Below are positions 7,935 to 16,484 of a stretch of 24,479 bases of DNA, piece by piece. The notes beneath the pieces were generated by a model, which was not told the origin of the DNA, searched no databases, and was given only the letters and a program-made list of their open reading frames with translations. This DNA is from Clostridia bacterium (GTDB taxonomy: Bacteria; Bacillota; Clostridia; TANB77; CAG-508), in assembly GCA_900759475.1 (NCBI GenBank), contig CAAEVK010000003.1, positions 1 to 24,479 on the forward strand. The letters are read 5' to 3'. Position 1 is the stretch's first letter; the number at the start of each line of letters is the position of its first letter. Position numbers and translations under genes: made by a program.

Positions 7935-8001
7935 CAAGGTTAAATTTCCTTGAGTTGTGCCGTTTGCAAAGCAAATGTGTACATGTGGTGAAGCCACTTT
8001 T
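7928..8001 (-). repeat. Dispersed hairpin repeat, copy 2 (inverted)
   Basis: The reverse complement of this stretch matches 2589-2662 at about 65 of 74 positions, including GCAAACGGCACA and TTAACCTTGTTGTATA. Internal hairpins are kept: CGTTTGC-aaa-GCAAATG (one G-T pair) and GTGG-tgaag-CCAC. It lies between the 6S-like RNA and the prmC promoter. Confidence 0.75.
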
Positions 8002-8041
8002 CATATTATATAGGAAAATACAAACAAATATTTGCAAACTA

Positions 8042-8070
8042 TTGACATATTTTTAGATAGATTATATAAT
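8042..8070 (+). promoter_or_regulatory. Sigma-A promoter of the prmC-radA-disA operon
   Basis: TTGACA at 8042-8047 and TATAAT at 8065-8070 with a 17-base spacer, 53 bases before ATG 8123. Confidence 0.8.
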
Positions 8071-8122
8071 TTTGGCAAAATAAAAAATATAAAATCAATT
8101 GTTTAGAAGAAACGAGGAAAAA

Positions 8123-8971
8123 ATGGCTACAACAATAGAAGACTTAATTGCATATGGGACAAAAGAACTAGAAAAAGAAAACATAGAAGATGCCAAACTA
8201 AAAATTAAAATTTTATTAGCTTTTCTTATGAATACACCAAAAGAATATTTAATACTTCATAAAGAACAAATACTAAATAACAATATAATAAAAAAATATC
8301 AACAAGGAATTATCAAAATAAAATCGGGAATGCCACTCCAATATATTACACATAGTCAAGAATTTATGGGACTTTCGTTTTATGTGGATAAAAATGTGTT
8401 AATTCCAAGGTTTGACACTGAAAGTCTAGTAATAGAAATTTTAGAACTTATAAAAAATCAAGAAAATCTAAATATATTGGATATGTGTACAGGAAGTGGA
8501 GCAATTGCTATTAGTTTAGCCAATAAAATAAAAGGTTGCCATATTTACGCAGCAGATATTAGTGTAAAAGCATTAAAGGTAGCCAAAATCAACAATCAAT
8601 TAAATGCTGCTAATGTAGAATTTATAAAGTCTAATATGTTTAAAAATATTTCCAGAAAAGACTTTGACATAATTGTGTCTAATCCACCATATATTGAAAC
8701 AACAAATATTCAGTATTTAAACCAAGACGTTCAGCAAGAACCTAAAATTGCTTTAGATGGTGGAGAAGATGGTTTGAAGTTTTATCGTATATTAGCAAAA
8801 CAAGCGTACCAATATTTAAAACCAAACGGATTATTAGTAATGGAAATAGGATATAATCAAAAGCAGAGTGTAACAAAAATTCTAAAAAGCACAGAGAAAT
8901 ATCAAGAAATAAATTGTAAAAAAGATTTTGATGGAAATGATAGAATAATACTATGTAAAACACTAATATAA
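8123..8971 (+). CDS. prmC: Peptide chain release factor N5-glutamine methyltransferase PrmC
   Basis: A 282-residue S-adenosylmethionine-dependent enzyme that methylates the glutamine of the GGQ loop in release factors RF1 and RF2. Visible are the N-terminal helical domain, the SAM-binding motif LDMCTGSGAIAI (residues 119-130) and the catalytic NPPY at 187-190 (VSNPPYIE). The family's usual IPRPDTE is IPRFDTE here (residues 94-100). ATG 8123 is used rather than an upstream TTG at 8099 because CGAGGA sits just before it and the conserved protein begins there. It is not beside prfA, its common partner, but heads an operon with radA, 13 bases downstream. No in-frame CGG. Confidence 0.93.
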   Translation: MATTIEDLIAYGTKELEKENIEDAKLKIKILLAFLMNTPKEYLILHKEQILNNNIIKKYQQGIIKIKSGMPLQYITHSQEFMGLSFYVDKNVLIPRFDTESLVIEILELIKNQENLNILDMCTGSGAIAISLANKIKGCHIYAADISVKALKVAKINNQLNAANVEFIKSNMFKNISRKDFDIIVSNPPYIETTNIQYLNQDVQQEPKIALDGGEDGLKFYRILAKQAYQYLKPNGLLVMEIGYNQKQSVTKILKSTEKYQEINCKKDFDGNDRIILCKTLI

Positions 8972-8984
8972 TAAAGGAGAGAAA

Positions 8985-10348
8985 ATGGCAAAAACAAGTA
9001 CTATATTTGTATGTAACAACTGTGGATATGAGTCTGCAAAATGGTTAGGAAAATGTCCACGGATGTAATGAATGGAATAGTTTTTATGAGGAAAAAATAA
9101 GTAAAAGTAGTGGAAATAACAGAAAAGAAAAAAGTTTCACGAAAACCCCTACAAAATTAAATGCAGTAGAAGAAACTCATACTGCAAGAGTAAAAACAGG
9201 ATTTGAAGAATTAGATAGAGTATTAGGAGGAGGTTTAGTGAAAGGTTCTCTAATATTATTGGGTGGAGAACCTGGAATTGGCAAATCAACCTTAATTTTG
9301 CAAATTTGTGACAAATTAAAAGGAGAAGGTTACGTCTTATATGTTTCAGGAGAAGAATCAGCAGAACAAATTAAATTAAGAGCAGACAGATTAGGAATTC
9401 ATAATGAATCTATTTTATTCCTAGGAGAAACAGATATAGATATTATTGAAAATGCAATAGAAAATGTAAAACCAAAGCTAGTCATTATTGATTCTATTCA
9501 AACAATGTATAGTGAAGAATTGTCAGCAGCAGCGGGAAGTGTTAGTCAAGTAAGAGAAATTACAGCCAGAGTTATGCGAACATGTAAACAAAAAGAAGTT
9601 ACAACAATTATTATAGGTCATGTTACAAAAGACCGGAAATATTGCAGGACCAAGAGTATTAGAACATATGGTAGATACAGTTCTTTATTTAGAAGGAGAG
9701 CGTTATTTTTCTTATAGAATTTTAAGAGGAGTAAAAAATAGATTTGGTTCTACCAACGAAATAGGCATGTTTGAGATGCAAGACAAAGGATTAATAGAGG
9801 TAAGAAATCCTTCTACTGTTTTATTATCGGAAAGGAATGAAAACACAGCAGGTTCTATTGTTACGGCAAGCATAGAAGGAACAAGACCAATATTAGTAGA
9901 ACTGCAAGCACTTACTTCTACAAGCGTTTTTGGAATTCCAAGAAGAACTGCTAATGGCATAGACTATAATCGACTTACACTTTTAATTGCCGTGCTAGAA
10001 AAAAGAGTTGGTTTACCATTGGGGGGACAAGATGTATATTTAAATATAGTAGGAGGAATTAAACTAAATGAACCAGCATTAGATTTACCAATTATTTTGG
10101 CAGCATATTCTAGCTACAATGACATTCCTATTCATAAAGAAACGGTAGCAATTGGAGAGGTAGGTCTAACAGGTGAGGTAAGAGCAATTAATATGATTGA
10201 AAAAAGAATAAAAGAAGTAGAAAAAATGGGATTTCAAAAAATAATAGTTCCAGAAAGTAACAAAAAACTATTGAAAGATAAATTTAATTTAGATATAATA
10301 GGAGTAAATAATATAACAGAAGCTATAAAATATTTAAAATTAAAATAA
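8985..10348 (+). CDS. radA: DNA repair protein RadA joined across two CGG +1 shifts
   Basis: A RecA-related helicase for branch migration in recombination, 453 residues after joining, the normal length. The four-cysteine zinc finger (Cys10, 13, 24, 27) is cut by the first CGG (9060-9062): frame 0 reads KCP then Arg-Met-stop, while the +1 frame gives KCPGCNEW. Walker A is GGEPGIGKST at 93-102. The second CGG (9634-9636) is in GHVTKDG at Gly217; frame 0 would end 27 codons later. The RadA-specific KNRFG motif is at 250-254, followed by the Lon-like C-terminal domain (GEVGLTGEVRAI). Every copy of full-length RadA needs two successful shifts. AAGGAGAG precedes ATG 8985. It lies immediately upstream of disA, as in Bacillus. 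Confidence 0.95.
9060..9062 (+). other. radA: CGG +1 frameshift site 5 (radA zinc finger)
   Basis: CCA CGG A. Skipping the C gives CCA GGA TGT (Pro-Gly-Cys), the invariant CPGC half of the RadA zinc finger. Frame 0 meets TAA two codons later. Confidence 0.95.
9634..9636 (+). other. radA: CGG +1 frameshift site 6 (radA RecA core)
   Basis: GAC CGG A. Skipping the C gives GAC GGA AAT (Asp-Gly-Asn) in the conserved GHVTKDGxIAGP motif. Confidence 0.95.
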
Positions 10349-10362
10349 ATATGAGGAAGTAG

Positions 10363-11455
10363 TTGAGTAACTTGGAAGAATTGTTAAGAAAAGAAGAGGT
10401 GGGAGCAGAAATTTTAAAATTAATTGCTCCAGGAACAGAACTAAGAAATGGTCTGGAAAATATTTTAAAAACTAAAACAGGAGCATTAATTGTTGCAAGT
10501 GATGCAAAAGAAGTTCTAGAGCTTGTTGACCGGTGGTTTTTATATAAATCAAGATTATACTCCATCAAGACTATACGAATTAGCTAAAATGGATGGAGCT
10601 ATTATTTTAAGCGAAGATTTAAAGAAAATATTATATGCAAATGCTCAATTAATTCCTTCTTCTAATATTTCCACAAATGAAACTGGTACAAGACACAGAA
10701 CAGCAGAACGTACAGCAAAACAAACTGGTAAATTAATTATTAGCATATCACAAAGAAGAAATATCATTACAATCTATAAAGGAAACTATAAATATATTGT
10801 AGAAGAAACATCAAAGGTATTAACAAAAGCTAACCAAGCATTACAAACCTTGGAAAAATATAGAAAAGTATTTGACAATAAAGTAAATTTATTAAACGAA
10901 TATGAATTTAATGATATTGTTACACTGGATAATGTAATTACTTCTATTCAAAGAGCAGAAATGGTATGTAAAATTGCAGAAGAAGTAAAAGCATACATTT
11001 ATGAACTAGGGGAAGATGGAATTTTAGTAAAAATGCAATTAGAAGAGCTAATGGAAGGAGTGGAAGAAGAAGAACTGCTTATTATTAAAGACTATGTAAT
11101 TACAAAAAGAAAAAAAGATGAACAAAAAATTCTAGAACAAATTAGACAAAAAATTTCCGAAAACTTAATCGACAGTGACAAGATAGCAAATTTATTAGGA
11201 TACGAAAATTTTGAAAATTACGAGGAAATTGCAGTTTATACAAAAGGTTATCGAATATTAAATAAAATACCAAGACTGCCAGCTAATATTATTACCAATA
11301 TGATAAAATCATTCAAATCATTCCAGTACATATTAGCAGCAGATATTGAAAAACTAGATGCAGTAGAGGGGATTGGAGAAATAAGAGCAAGGACAATTAA
11401 ACAATCTCTCAAAAGAATGCAAGAACAATTCATTTTTGATAATGTAATGGTTTAA
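10363..11455 (+). CDS. disA: Diadenylate cyclase DisA joined across one CGG +1 shift
   Basis: DNA-integrity scanning protein that makes c-di-AMP from two ATP; 363 residues after joining, close to the family norm. The active-site motifs DGA (residues 77-79, MDGAIIL) and RHR (110-112, GTRHRTAERTAKQT) lie after the shift, the N-terminal part before it. CGG 10531-10533 gives Asp56-Gly57-Gly58 (LVDGGFYI) on skipping C; frame 0 ends after 74 residues. The C-terminal helix-hairpin-helix DNA-binding domain (VEGIGEIRARTI) is intact. The start is TTG 10363, eight bases after GAGG, 14 bases after radA. Since c-di-AMP is normally essential in Firmicutes, efficient shifting here would matter, unless another cyclase such as CdaA is present. 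Confidence 0.94.
10531..10533 (+). other. disA: CGG +1 frameshift site 7 (disA)
   Basis: GAC CGG T. Skipping the C gives GAC GGT GGT (Asp-Gly-Gly). This is one of two sites where the restored glycine codon is GGT. Confidence 0.94.
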
Positions 11456-11476
11456 ATAAAATTAGGAGGAAGAAAT

Positions 11477-12250
11477 ATGAAAAAACAAAAAATTATGTGG
11501 ATAGTGGCAATGATATTAGTTATTTTATTAATAGTAGGAGTTGGCTATGGAATTTATAAAGCCAAGACGCAAGTAGTTCAAAACCCAATTGTAACAATGG
11601 AAATAGAAGGATATGGTGTTGTAAAAATGGAGTTATATCCTAATATGGCACCAAATACAGTAGCACATTTTGTTAAAAAAATAAATGAAGGATATTATAA
11701 CGGACTTACTTTTCACAGAACAATACCAGATTTTATGATTCAAGGTGGAGATAAAGCAGGAACAGGAAGCGGTACATTAGACTATGCATTACCAGGCGAA
11801 TTTATTGCTAACCAATACACAAAAAATACTTTAAAACATGAAAGAGGTGTATTGTCAATGGCAAGAGGAGATTATAGTAGTTATGGAAGCGGGTTAACTT
11901 CTTATAGTTATAATTCAGCTGGGACACAATTCTTTATTGTAACAGAAGATGCTACTTATTTAGATGGTTACTATGCAGCCTTTGGAAAAGTAATTGAAGG
12001 AATGGATATTGTAGACCAAATTTCTGAATTAGAGGTTGTTTATAGAAGCTCAGAATTAAAAGAAAACGAAGAAGCACCTAAAGATGAAGAAGGAAATACT
12101 ATTCCTTCAGATAGACCAGTTAATCCACCAGTTATTAAAAGTATGACAGTGGAAACTTATGGAGTAGATTATGGAGAACCAATTACTGTAGAGCCATTTG
12201 ATTATGAAAGCTGGTTTTATTCAAATTATGGTCTAAATTTAAATTTGTAA
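11477..12250 (+). CDS. Membrane-anchored cyclophilin-type peptidyl-prolyl isomerase
   Basis: A 257-residue cis-trans prolyl isomerase that probably assists folding outside the membrane. Residues 7-27 form a hydrophobic anchor without a lipobox cysteine, followed by the cyclophilin domain: FHRTIPDFMIQGGD carries the catalytic arginine, and GVLSMAR, NSAGTQFFI and LDGYYAAFGKVIEGMDIVD are all present. The central loop is rich in Gly/Ser/Tyr (SSYGSGLTSYSYNSAG). The C-terminal ~40 residues are acidic and outside the usual domain. AGGAGGAAG lies before ATG 11477, 21 bases after disA. There are no in-frame CGG codons; the AGC GGT, AGC GGG and AAC GGA sites are out of phase. Confidence 0.92.
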   Translation: MKKQKIMWIVAMILVILLIVGVGYGIYKAKTQVVQNPIVTMEIEGYGVVKMELYPNMAPNTVAHFVKKINEGYYNGLTFHRTIPDFMIQGGDKAGTGSGTLDYALPGEFIANQYTKNTLKHERGVLSMARGDYSSYGSGLTSYSYNSAGTQFFIVTEDATYLDGYYAAFGKVIEGMDIVDQISELEVVYRSSELKENEEAPKDEEGNTIPSDRPVNPPVIKSMTVETYGVDYGEPITVEPFDYESWFYSNYGLNLNL

Positions 12251-12271
12251 AAAAGAATGGAGAACAAAAGA

Positions 12272-13199
12272 GTGAATGAAAAAGGAATTAGTCTAAGTAT
12301 TTTAGTCATTACAATTATTATTTTATCAATTATTACTTCTGCTACTTTATATGTAGGAATGGACTCTATAAGAAATGTTAAAATACAAAAACTTGAGACT
12401 GATCTCAAAATTATACAAACAAAATGTAATGAACTATTAAAAGCAGGTTGGTCGCAAGATGATTTTCTATCCCAAGGAAAAAGTATAGAAGAAGTAAGTA
12501 GCTCTAAAAAAAGAGAACAAATAACAAATGCAATATTAGCAGTTACTAATAAAAACAATACAGAAAACTATATTTATTACAACCCAAAAGGATTAGAAAA
12601 TCTAGGAATAGTTCAAATTGATAGAGAAATAGTAATTAATATAACTGAAAAAATAATTATAGATATTAATGGAGTAAAAGATAATAATGACAATATGATT
12701 TATAGCATAAAATGGACAGGATACACAACAAATAAAAATAATCGGAAATGAAACAATAGATTTTGGAAACACTACTAGATATGGAATAATAGAAAACAAT
12801 ACTGGTTCAACAAAATCATTAGAATATACAAATGAAGAAATGAGACTAATTTTTACAACAAAAGCATCCACTTTCGAAAAAATTAATATCCCAATTAGTA
12901 ATTTAGTAGTTGGAAAAAAATACAAACTATACTTTTCGCAAGATAACGATGCTACAATTACAGAAAGTAACAATTATGGATGTACTATATTAAATACGCA
13001 AACAACACAAACAACAAGTGTTATTCCTTCTTTATTATGGTCACCAACAACACAAACTGCCATAAAAAAATCAATCAATCAAACAATTACATTTACAGCA
13101 ACTGCTAAAACAATGTATTGGACTTGGGACTTTTCTAAATTAGCGGATGGAACGGAATCTAATTTTAAAATATATGATATTTATCTTGCAAAAATTTAG
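12272..13199 (+). CDS. Prepilin-like membrane protein joined across one CGG +1 shift
   Basis: A protein of about 308 residues of unknown function with a type IV pilin-like N-terminus: a short basic leader ending in KG, then ISLSILVITIIILSIITSA, resembling the 'KGITLxALVITIIIL' proteins common in Clostridia; the usual Glu at +5 is missing. A helical region and a beta-rich C-terminal domain follow. GTG 12272 is preferred because GGAG at 12259-12262 precedes it by 9 bases; in-frame ATG 12257 is possible but has a poor site. CGG 12743-12745 joins NKN-Asn-Gly-Asn-Glu to the downstream frame, which starts without any ribosome binding site of its own. The stop codon lies in the left arm of a 33-bp inverted repeat. 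Confidence 0.72.
12743..12745 (+). other. CGG +1 frameshift site 8 (pilin-like protein)
   Basis: AAT CGG A. Skipping the C gives AAT GGA AAT (Asn-Gly-Asn); the restored frame is open for 151 further codons, whereas frame 0 ends two codons on. Confidence 0.8.
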
Positions 13200-13284
13200 A
13201 CAAAGGGACGGGGCTTTTGTCTTAGGATTTTAGTTTGAAAGTCTAAAACCTTAAGACAAAAGCCCCGTCCCTTTGTCTAAATTT
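13192..13284. repeat. Long inverted repeat between convergent genes (33-bp perfect arms)
   Basis: The arms at 13192-13224 and 13252-13284 are exact complements, containing GACAAAGGGACGGGGCTTTT. The inner 27 bases can extend the stem imperfectly. The left arm contains the stop of the pilin-like gene (13197-13199); the right arm ends within the stop of the opposite gene (13283-13285). Similar GGGACGG-GACAAA palindromes occur widely in Firmicutes as short dispersed, REP-like elements (from memory). Here it probably serves as a two-way terminator. Confidence 0.85.
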
Positions 13285-13663
13285 ACATTTGTTGATTTCC
13301 AGGTAAAAAGTAATCTACAACACCATAAACTAAAGCACCAATAATTGCAGCAATCCAAGAAATAGAGTAACCTGCAACAAAATATTGGGTTAAATAAAGT
13401 GTTACAACAGCAAGTACAAATCCAACAAATCCTTTACCAAATGGACTTGCGTGAAGACCTGTAAACTTAACAATTAAATAATCTATAACAGTTAAGACAA
13501 TAGCAGCAACTGCTAAAGACCAAATATTGTTAATTGTAAAACCAGGTGTGAAAAATGCTGTAATAGCAAGTACAATAGCAGCAGTAATTAATCTACCAAC
13601 TATTTGTCCAATGGTGCTGCCAGTGTTACTTTTACTTTCTACATTTGAGTTATTATCGCTCAT
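13283..13663 (-). CDS. Small four-TM membrane protein (DUF2512/YndM- or holin-like)
   Basis: A 126-residue protein with four hydrophobic helices after a polar, serine/asparagine-rich N-terminus (MSDNNSNVESKSNTGS). The helix pattern and the string VIDYLIVKFTGL followed by a glycine/aromatic helix recall DUF2512 (YndM) or phage-holin-4-type membrane proteins; the assignment is tentative. The start was placed at 13663 because AAGGAGG lies about 11 bases upstream on the minus strand, whereas the longer open frame to 13795 has no such site and lacks a plausible protein sequence. It converges on the pilin-like gene and diverges from the DUF421 gene. No in-frame CGG. Confidence 0.7.
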   Translation of the reverse strand: MSDNNSNVESKSNTGSTIGQIVGRLITAAIVLAITAFFTPGFTINNIWSLAVAAIVLTVIDYLIVKFTGLHASPFGKGFVGFVLAVVTLYLTQYFVAGYSISWIAAIIGALVYGVVDYFLPGNQQM

Positions 13664-13839
13664 GAACTTAAAATACCTCCTTTTTAAATGTATATATTTA
13701 TTACACGAAGAATTTTTATATTCTACATATCCATAGTATTTACAAATTAAAAAAATGTATTCAAAAAAATTTGTCATGAATATTTTGTGCAACATTTGTA
13801 AAAAATATGATTGAAAAAAATAAAATTAGGAGGAAGTAA

Positions 13840-14514
13840 ATGCTTGTAACATTTGTAAGGACAATTATTTTATACATACTAGTACTAATAACAATGAGAT
13901 TAATGGGAAAAAGAGAAATTGGTCAGTTACAACCTTTTGAATTAGCAATTGCTATTATGATAGCAGATGTTGCAGCAGTACCAATGGCAGATATAGGAAT
14001 TCCAATTTTCAGTGGAATTATTCCAATATTAGCACTATTAGTAATGCACTTACTATTATCATTAATCAACTTAAAAAGCACATGGGCAAGAGGAATTATA
14101 TGTGGGAAACCTAGTATTTTAATTTATAGAGGAAAAATTGACGAAAAGCAATTAAAAAAAGAAAGATTTACAATTAACGAACTAGAAGAAAGAATAAGAG
14201 GAAATAATGTGGCTAGTATTAAGGATGTGGAATATGCCATATTAGAAACAAGTGGACAAATAACTGTTATTCAAAAACCAGAAAAAAGGAATACAATGCC
14301 ACAAGACTTTAATATTGTTCCAGAATATGAAGGAATACCATATGATTTAGTGTTAGATGGCAAAGTAATGTATGAAAATTTAAAGGCAATTGGTAAAGAT
14401 TATCGATGGTTAGAAAAACAAGTAGAAAAATTTAAAATGAAGCCAGAAGAAGCATTACTTGTTACAATAGATGGAAAGTCACAGATTTTTTGTCAAAAAA
14501 AGGAGCGAAAATGA
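13840..14514 (+). CDS. DUF421 (YetF-type) membrane protein
   Basis: A 224-residue protein with three N-terminal membrane helices (residues 1-80), including the family string RLMGKREIGQLQPFELAIAI, and a cytoplasmic DUF421 domain with GKPSILIYRGKIDEKQL, RFTINELEERIRGNNVASI and VEYAILETSGQITV. YetF-like proteins are linked to spore and membrane physiology in Bacillus, but the molecular function is not settled. AGGAGG lies before ATG 13840. Its stop overlaps the next start as ATGA, indicating translational coupling to the DUF4363 gene, a common pairing in Clostridia. Confidence 0.9.
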   Translation: MLVTFVRTIILYILVLITMRLMGKREIGQLQPFELAIAIMIADVAAVPMADIGIPIFSGIIPILALLVMHLLLSLINLKSTWARGIICGKPSILIYRGKIDEKQLKKERFTINELEERIRGNNVASIKDVEYAILETSGQITVIQKPEKRNTMPQDFNIVPEYEGIPYDLVLDGKVMYENLKAIGKDYRWLEKQVEKFKMKPEEALLVTIDGKSQIFCQKKERK

Positions 14515-14903
14515 AAGAAGTAATAATTATTATATTTGTAATTATTATTGTTGTTGTAATGGGGAACATAACACAAAATTATTTAAAAGAAACAAGTGAT
14601 GAAATACTAACAAAATTAACAAACTTAAAAACAGAAATAAAAGAAATTAAGGAAAATAATAATATAGACAGTATTAACAAAGAAATAGAAAAAATTATTG
14701 CCAGATGGGAAGAAATTAATAAAAATTGGTCAAAAGTTATTGTTCATGAAGAATTAGATAATATAAAGTTATCCTTATTGGAGTTAAAAGCATGTATCGA
14801 AACAACAGAGCTTCAAGATAGTTTAAAAGAAATTGATAAATTAATGTTTTTAATAGGACATATTGAAGAAAAAGAAAGTTTTCGAATAAAAAATATTTTT
14901 TAA
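14511..14903 (+). CDS. DUF4363 family protein
   Basis: A 130-residue protein with one N-terminal membrane helix (MKEVIIIIFVIIIVVVMGNI) and a helical, charged domain predicted to lie outside the cell. The pattern 'ARWEEINKNWSKVIVHEELDNIKLSLLELKACIE' (described here in parts: Trp-containing helix ~residues 64-80, His-Glu-Glu turn, LELKACIE) is typical of DUF4363. It overlaps the DUF421 gene by 4 bases (ATGA), with AGGAG inside the end of that gene. The function is unknown; the pairing suggests that the two proteins work together in the membrane. Confidence 0.82.
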   Translation: MKEVIIIIFVIIIVVVMGNITQNYLKETSDEILTKLTNLKTEIKEIKENNNIDSINKEIEKIIARWEEINKNWSKVIVHEELDNIKLSLLELKACIETTELQDSLKEIDKLMFLIGHIEEKESFRIKNIF

Positions 14904-15011
14904 ATTTTGGTATAGTTTAGTAATTAAACAAGAATAAGAATTTCTATAGAATTATTCGATAATGCAGAAAATTAACATTAAATCTAATTTTAGACAAATT
15001 ACTAATAAACA

Positions 15012-15040
15012 TTGACTTTTGAAAAAAAAAATAATAAAAT
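15012..15040 (+). promoter_or_regulatory. Possible minD promoter
   Basis: TTGACT at 15012-15017 and TAAAAT at 15035-15040 with a 17-base spacer. The -10 box overlaps the left arm of the hairpin at 15038-15064, so one of the two calls may be wrong. Confidence 0.4.
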
Positions 15041-15067
15041 AACTGTATTAAAAATACAGTTATTTTT
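15038..15067 (+). terminator. Terminator-like hairpin upstream of minD
   Basis: AATAACTGTAT at 15038-15048 pairs exactly with ATACAGTTATT at 15054-15064, followed by Ts to 15067. It may end the DUF421-DUF4363 unit or act in the minD leader. Confidence 0.6.
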
Positions 15068-15089
15068 GTATACAAGGAGGAAAATTTTT

Positions 15090-15884
15090 ATGGGAGAAGT
15101 TATTGTTATTACATCAGGAAAAGGTGGAGTTGGAAAAACAACAACAACAGCAAACTTGGGTTCTGCTTTAGCATTAGAAGGAAAAAAAGTAGTATTAGTA
15201 GATACAGATATTGGATTACGAAATTTAGATGTTGTTATGGGATTGGAAAATAGAATTGTATACGATATTGTAGATGTTGTAGAAGAAAAATGCAAATTAA
15301 GGCAAGCTCTAATCAAGGACAAGCGTTTTCCTGAATTGTTTTTACTTCCAGCTGCCCAAACAAGAGACAAATCAGCTGTAAACGAAGAACAAATGAAGAG
15401 TTTAACTGAAAAATTAAAAGAAGAATTTGATTATATAATAATAGATTGTCCAGCAGGAATTGAGCAAGGATTTAAAAATGCAATTGCTGGAGCAACGAGA
15501 GCTATTGTAGTAACAACTGCTGAAATCTCTGCTATTCGAGATGCAGATAGAATTATAGGTTTATTAGAATCCTCTGAAATTAAAAATCCAGAGTTAATTG
15601 TTAACCGTTTAAGACCTGGTATGGTAAAAAAAGGGGAAATGATGGATGTGGATGACATTGTAGATTTATTATCCATTGAATTAATTGGTGTAGTTCCAGA
15701 TGATGAATATATTATTACACAAACAAATAAAGGAGAGCCAGTGGTTTCTAATAGAAAAGCACCATCAGGAAAAGCATATATGGAAATTGCAAAAAGAATT
15801 TTAGGAGAAAATATAGAGGTTAGTATTCCAGGAAGGGAAAAAGGATTTTTTGCAAAGCTAAAAAGAATTTTTGGAATAAAATAA
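15090..15884 (+). CDS. minD: Septum site-determining ATPase MinD
   Basis: A 264-residue membrane-cycling ATPase of the ParA/MinD family that positions the division site. The deviant Walker A motif GKGGVGKTT is at residues 10-18, followed by VDTDIGLRNLDVVMG and DYIIIDCPAGIE (Walker B). The C-terminus GFFAKLKRIFGIK is the amphipathic membrane-targeting helix. The start is ATG 15090, 8 bases after AAGGAGG; a longer in-frame extension to 15012 contains the hairpin and no family sequence. minE follows after 19 bases. No minC is present in the window. No in-frame CGG; arginine CGT occurs in VNRLRPG. Confidence 0.96.
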   Translation: MGEVIVITSGKGGVGKTTTTANLGSALALEGKKVVLVDTDIGLRNLDVVMGLENRIVYDIVDVVEEKCKLRQALIKDKRFPELFLLPAAQTRDKSAVNEEQMKSLTEKLKEEFDYIIIDCPAGIEQGFKNAIAGATRAIVVTTAEISAIRDADRIIGLLESSEIKNPELIVNRLRPGMVKKGEMMDVDDIVDLLSIELIGVVPDDEYIITQTNKGEPVVSNRKAPSGKAYMEIAKRILGENIEVSIPGREKGFFAKLKRIFGIK

Positions 15885-15903
15885 TTACAGTAGGAGGAAT
15901 AAT

Positions 15904-16408
15904 ATGTTTGAGGCAATATTAAAGTTTTTTAAAAAATTAACAAAATCAAATGCAGAAGAGTCTAATAATTCAAAAGATACAGCAAAAGAAAGACTCCATT
16001 TGGTGTTAATGCAAGATAGAGCTAATGTTTCAGCAGATTTCTTGGAATTAATGAAGCAAGAAATTATTGATGTAATAAAAAAATATATAGAAGTGGACGA
16101 GAGTGCCATTGATGTAAGGCTTACTAATAAAAAAACGGAGGATCGGAGAAAATGGGGCGCCAGCTTTATATGCTAATATTCCAATCTTAAATATCCGAAA
16201 TGATATGAAGAAAATAGAAATAAAACCAACGGAAGAACAAGAAGAAAATGAATACAAACAGACAGGAGATCAAAAGGAACAAGTAACAGAAGAACAAGAA
16301 GAAACAGTAGAAGAAAAGAATGAAGATACTGTTATTCAAGAAGAGGTAAACAAAGAAGAAAAAATGGAAAAACAAATAGAAGAACAAGAAGAGACAAATA
16401 ACGTATAA
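15904..16408 (+). CDS. minE: MinE joined across one CGG +1 shift, with long charged tail
   Basis: The topological specificity factor that stimulates MinD ATPase. Joined length is 167 residues. Residues 1-80 hold the MinD-binding part (ERLHLVLMQDRANVSADFLELMKQEI) and the first beta strand (AIDVRLTNK). The shift at CGG 16144-16146 gives Gly81 and the conserved end of MinE, GENGAPALYANIPILNIR. Frame 0 would instead end as RRKWGASFIC after 90 residues, losing the last strand. MinE usually ends at about 85-100 residues; here a further ~65 residues rich in Glu, Gln, Lys and Thr follow (about residues 102-167), apparently disordered or a charged helix. AGGAGG lies before ATG 15904. Confidence 0.92.
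16144..16146 (+). other. minE: CGG +1 frameshift site 9 (minE)
   Basis: GAT CGG A. Skipping the C gives GAT GGA GAA (Asp-Gly-Glu). A CGG only seven bases earlier (AAA ACG GAG) is out of phase and is not shifted. Confidence 0.92.
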
Positions 16409-16484
16409 CAAACAAATCATGAGTAAAAAATAGAATTTTTGTAAAATTGCAAACAGAGTGAATACATAAAAAAGAGGTTAAAGA

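Noticed and set aside
13664..13795. Extended N-terminus of the minus-strand membrane protein
   Set aside because: The extra 44 residues have no family-like sequence, while AAGGAGG is well placed before the ATG at 13663.
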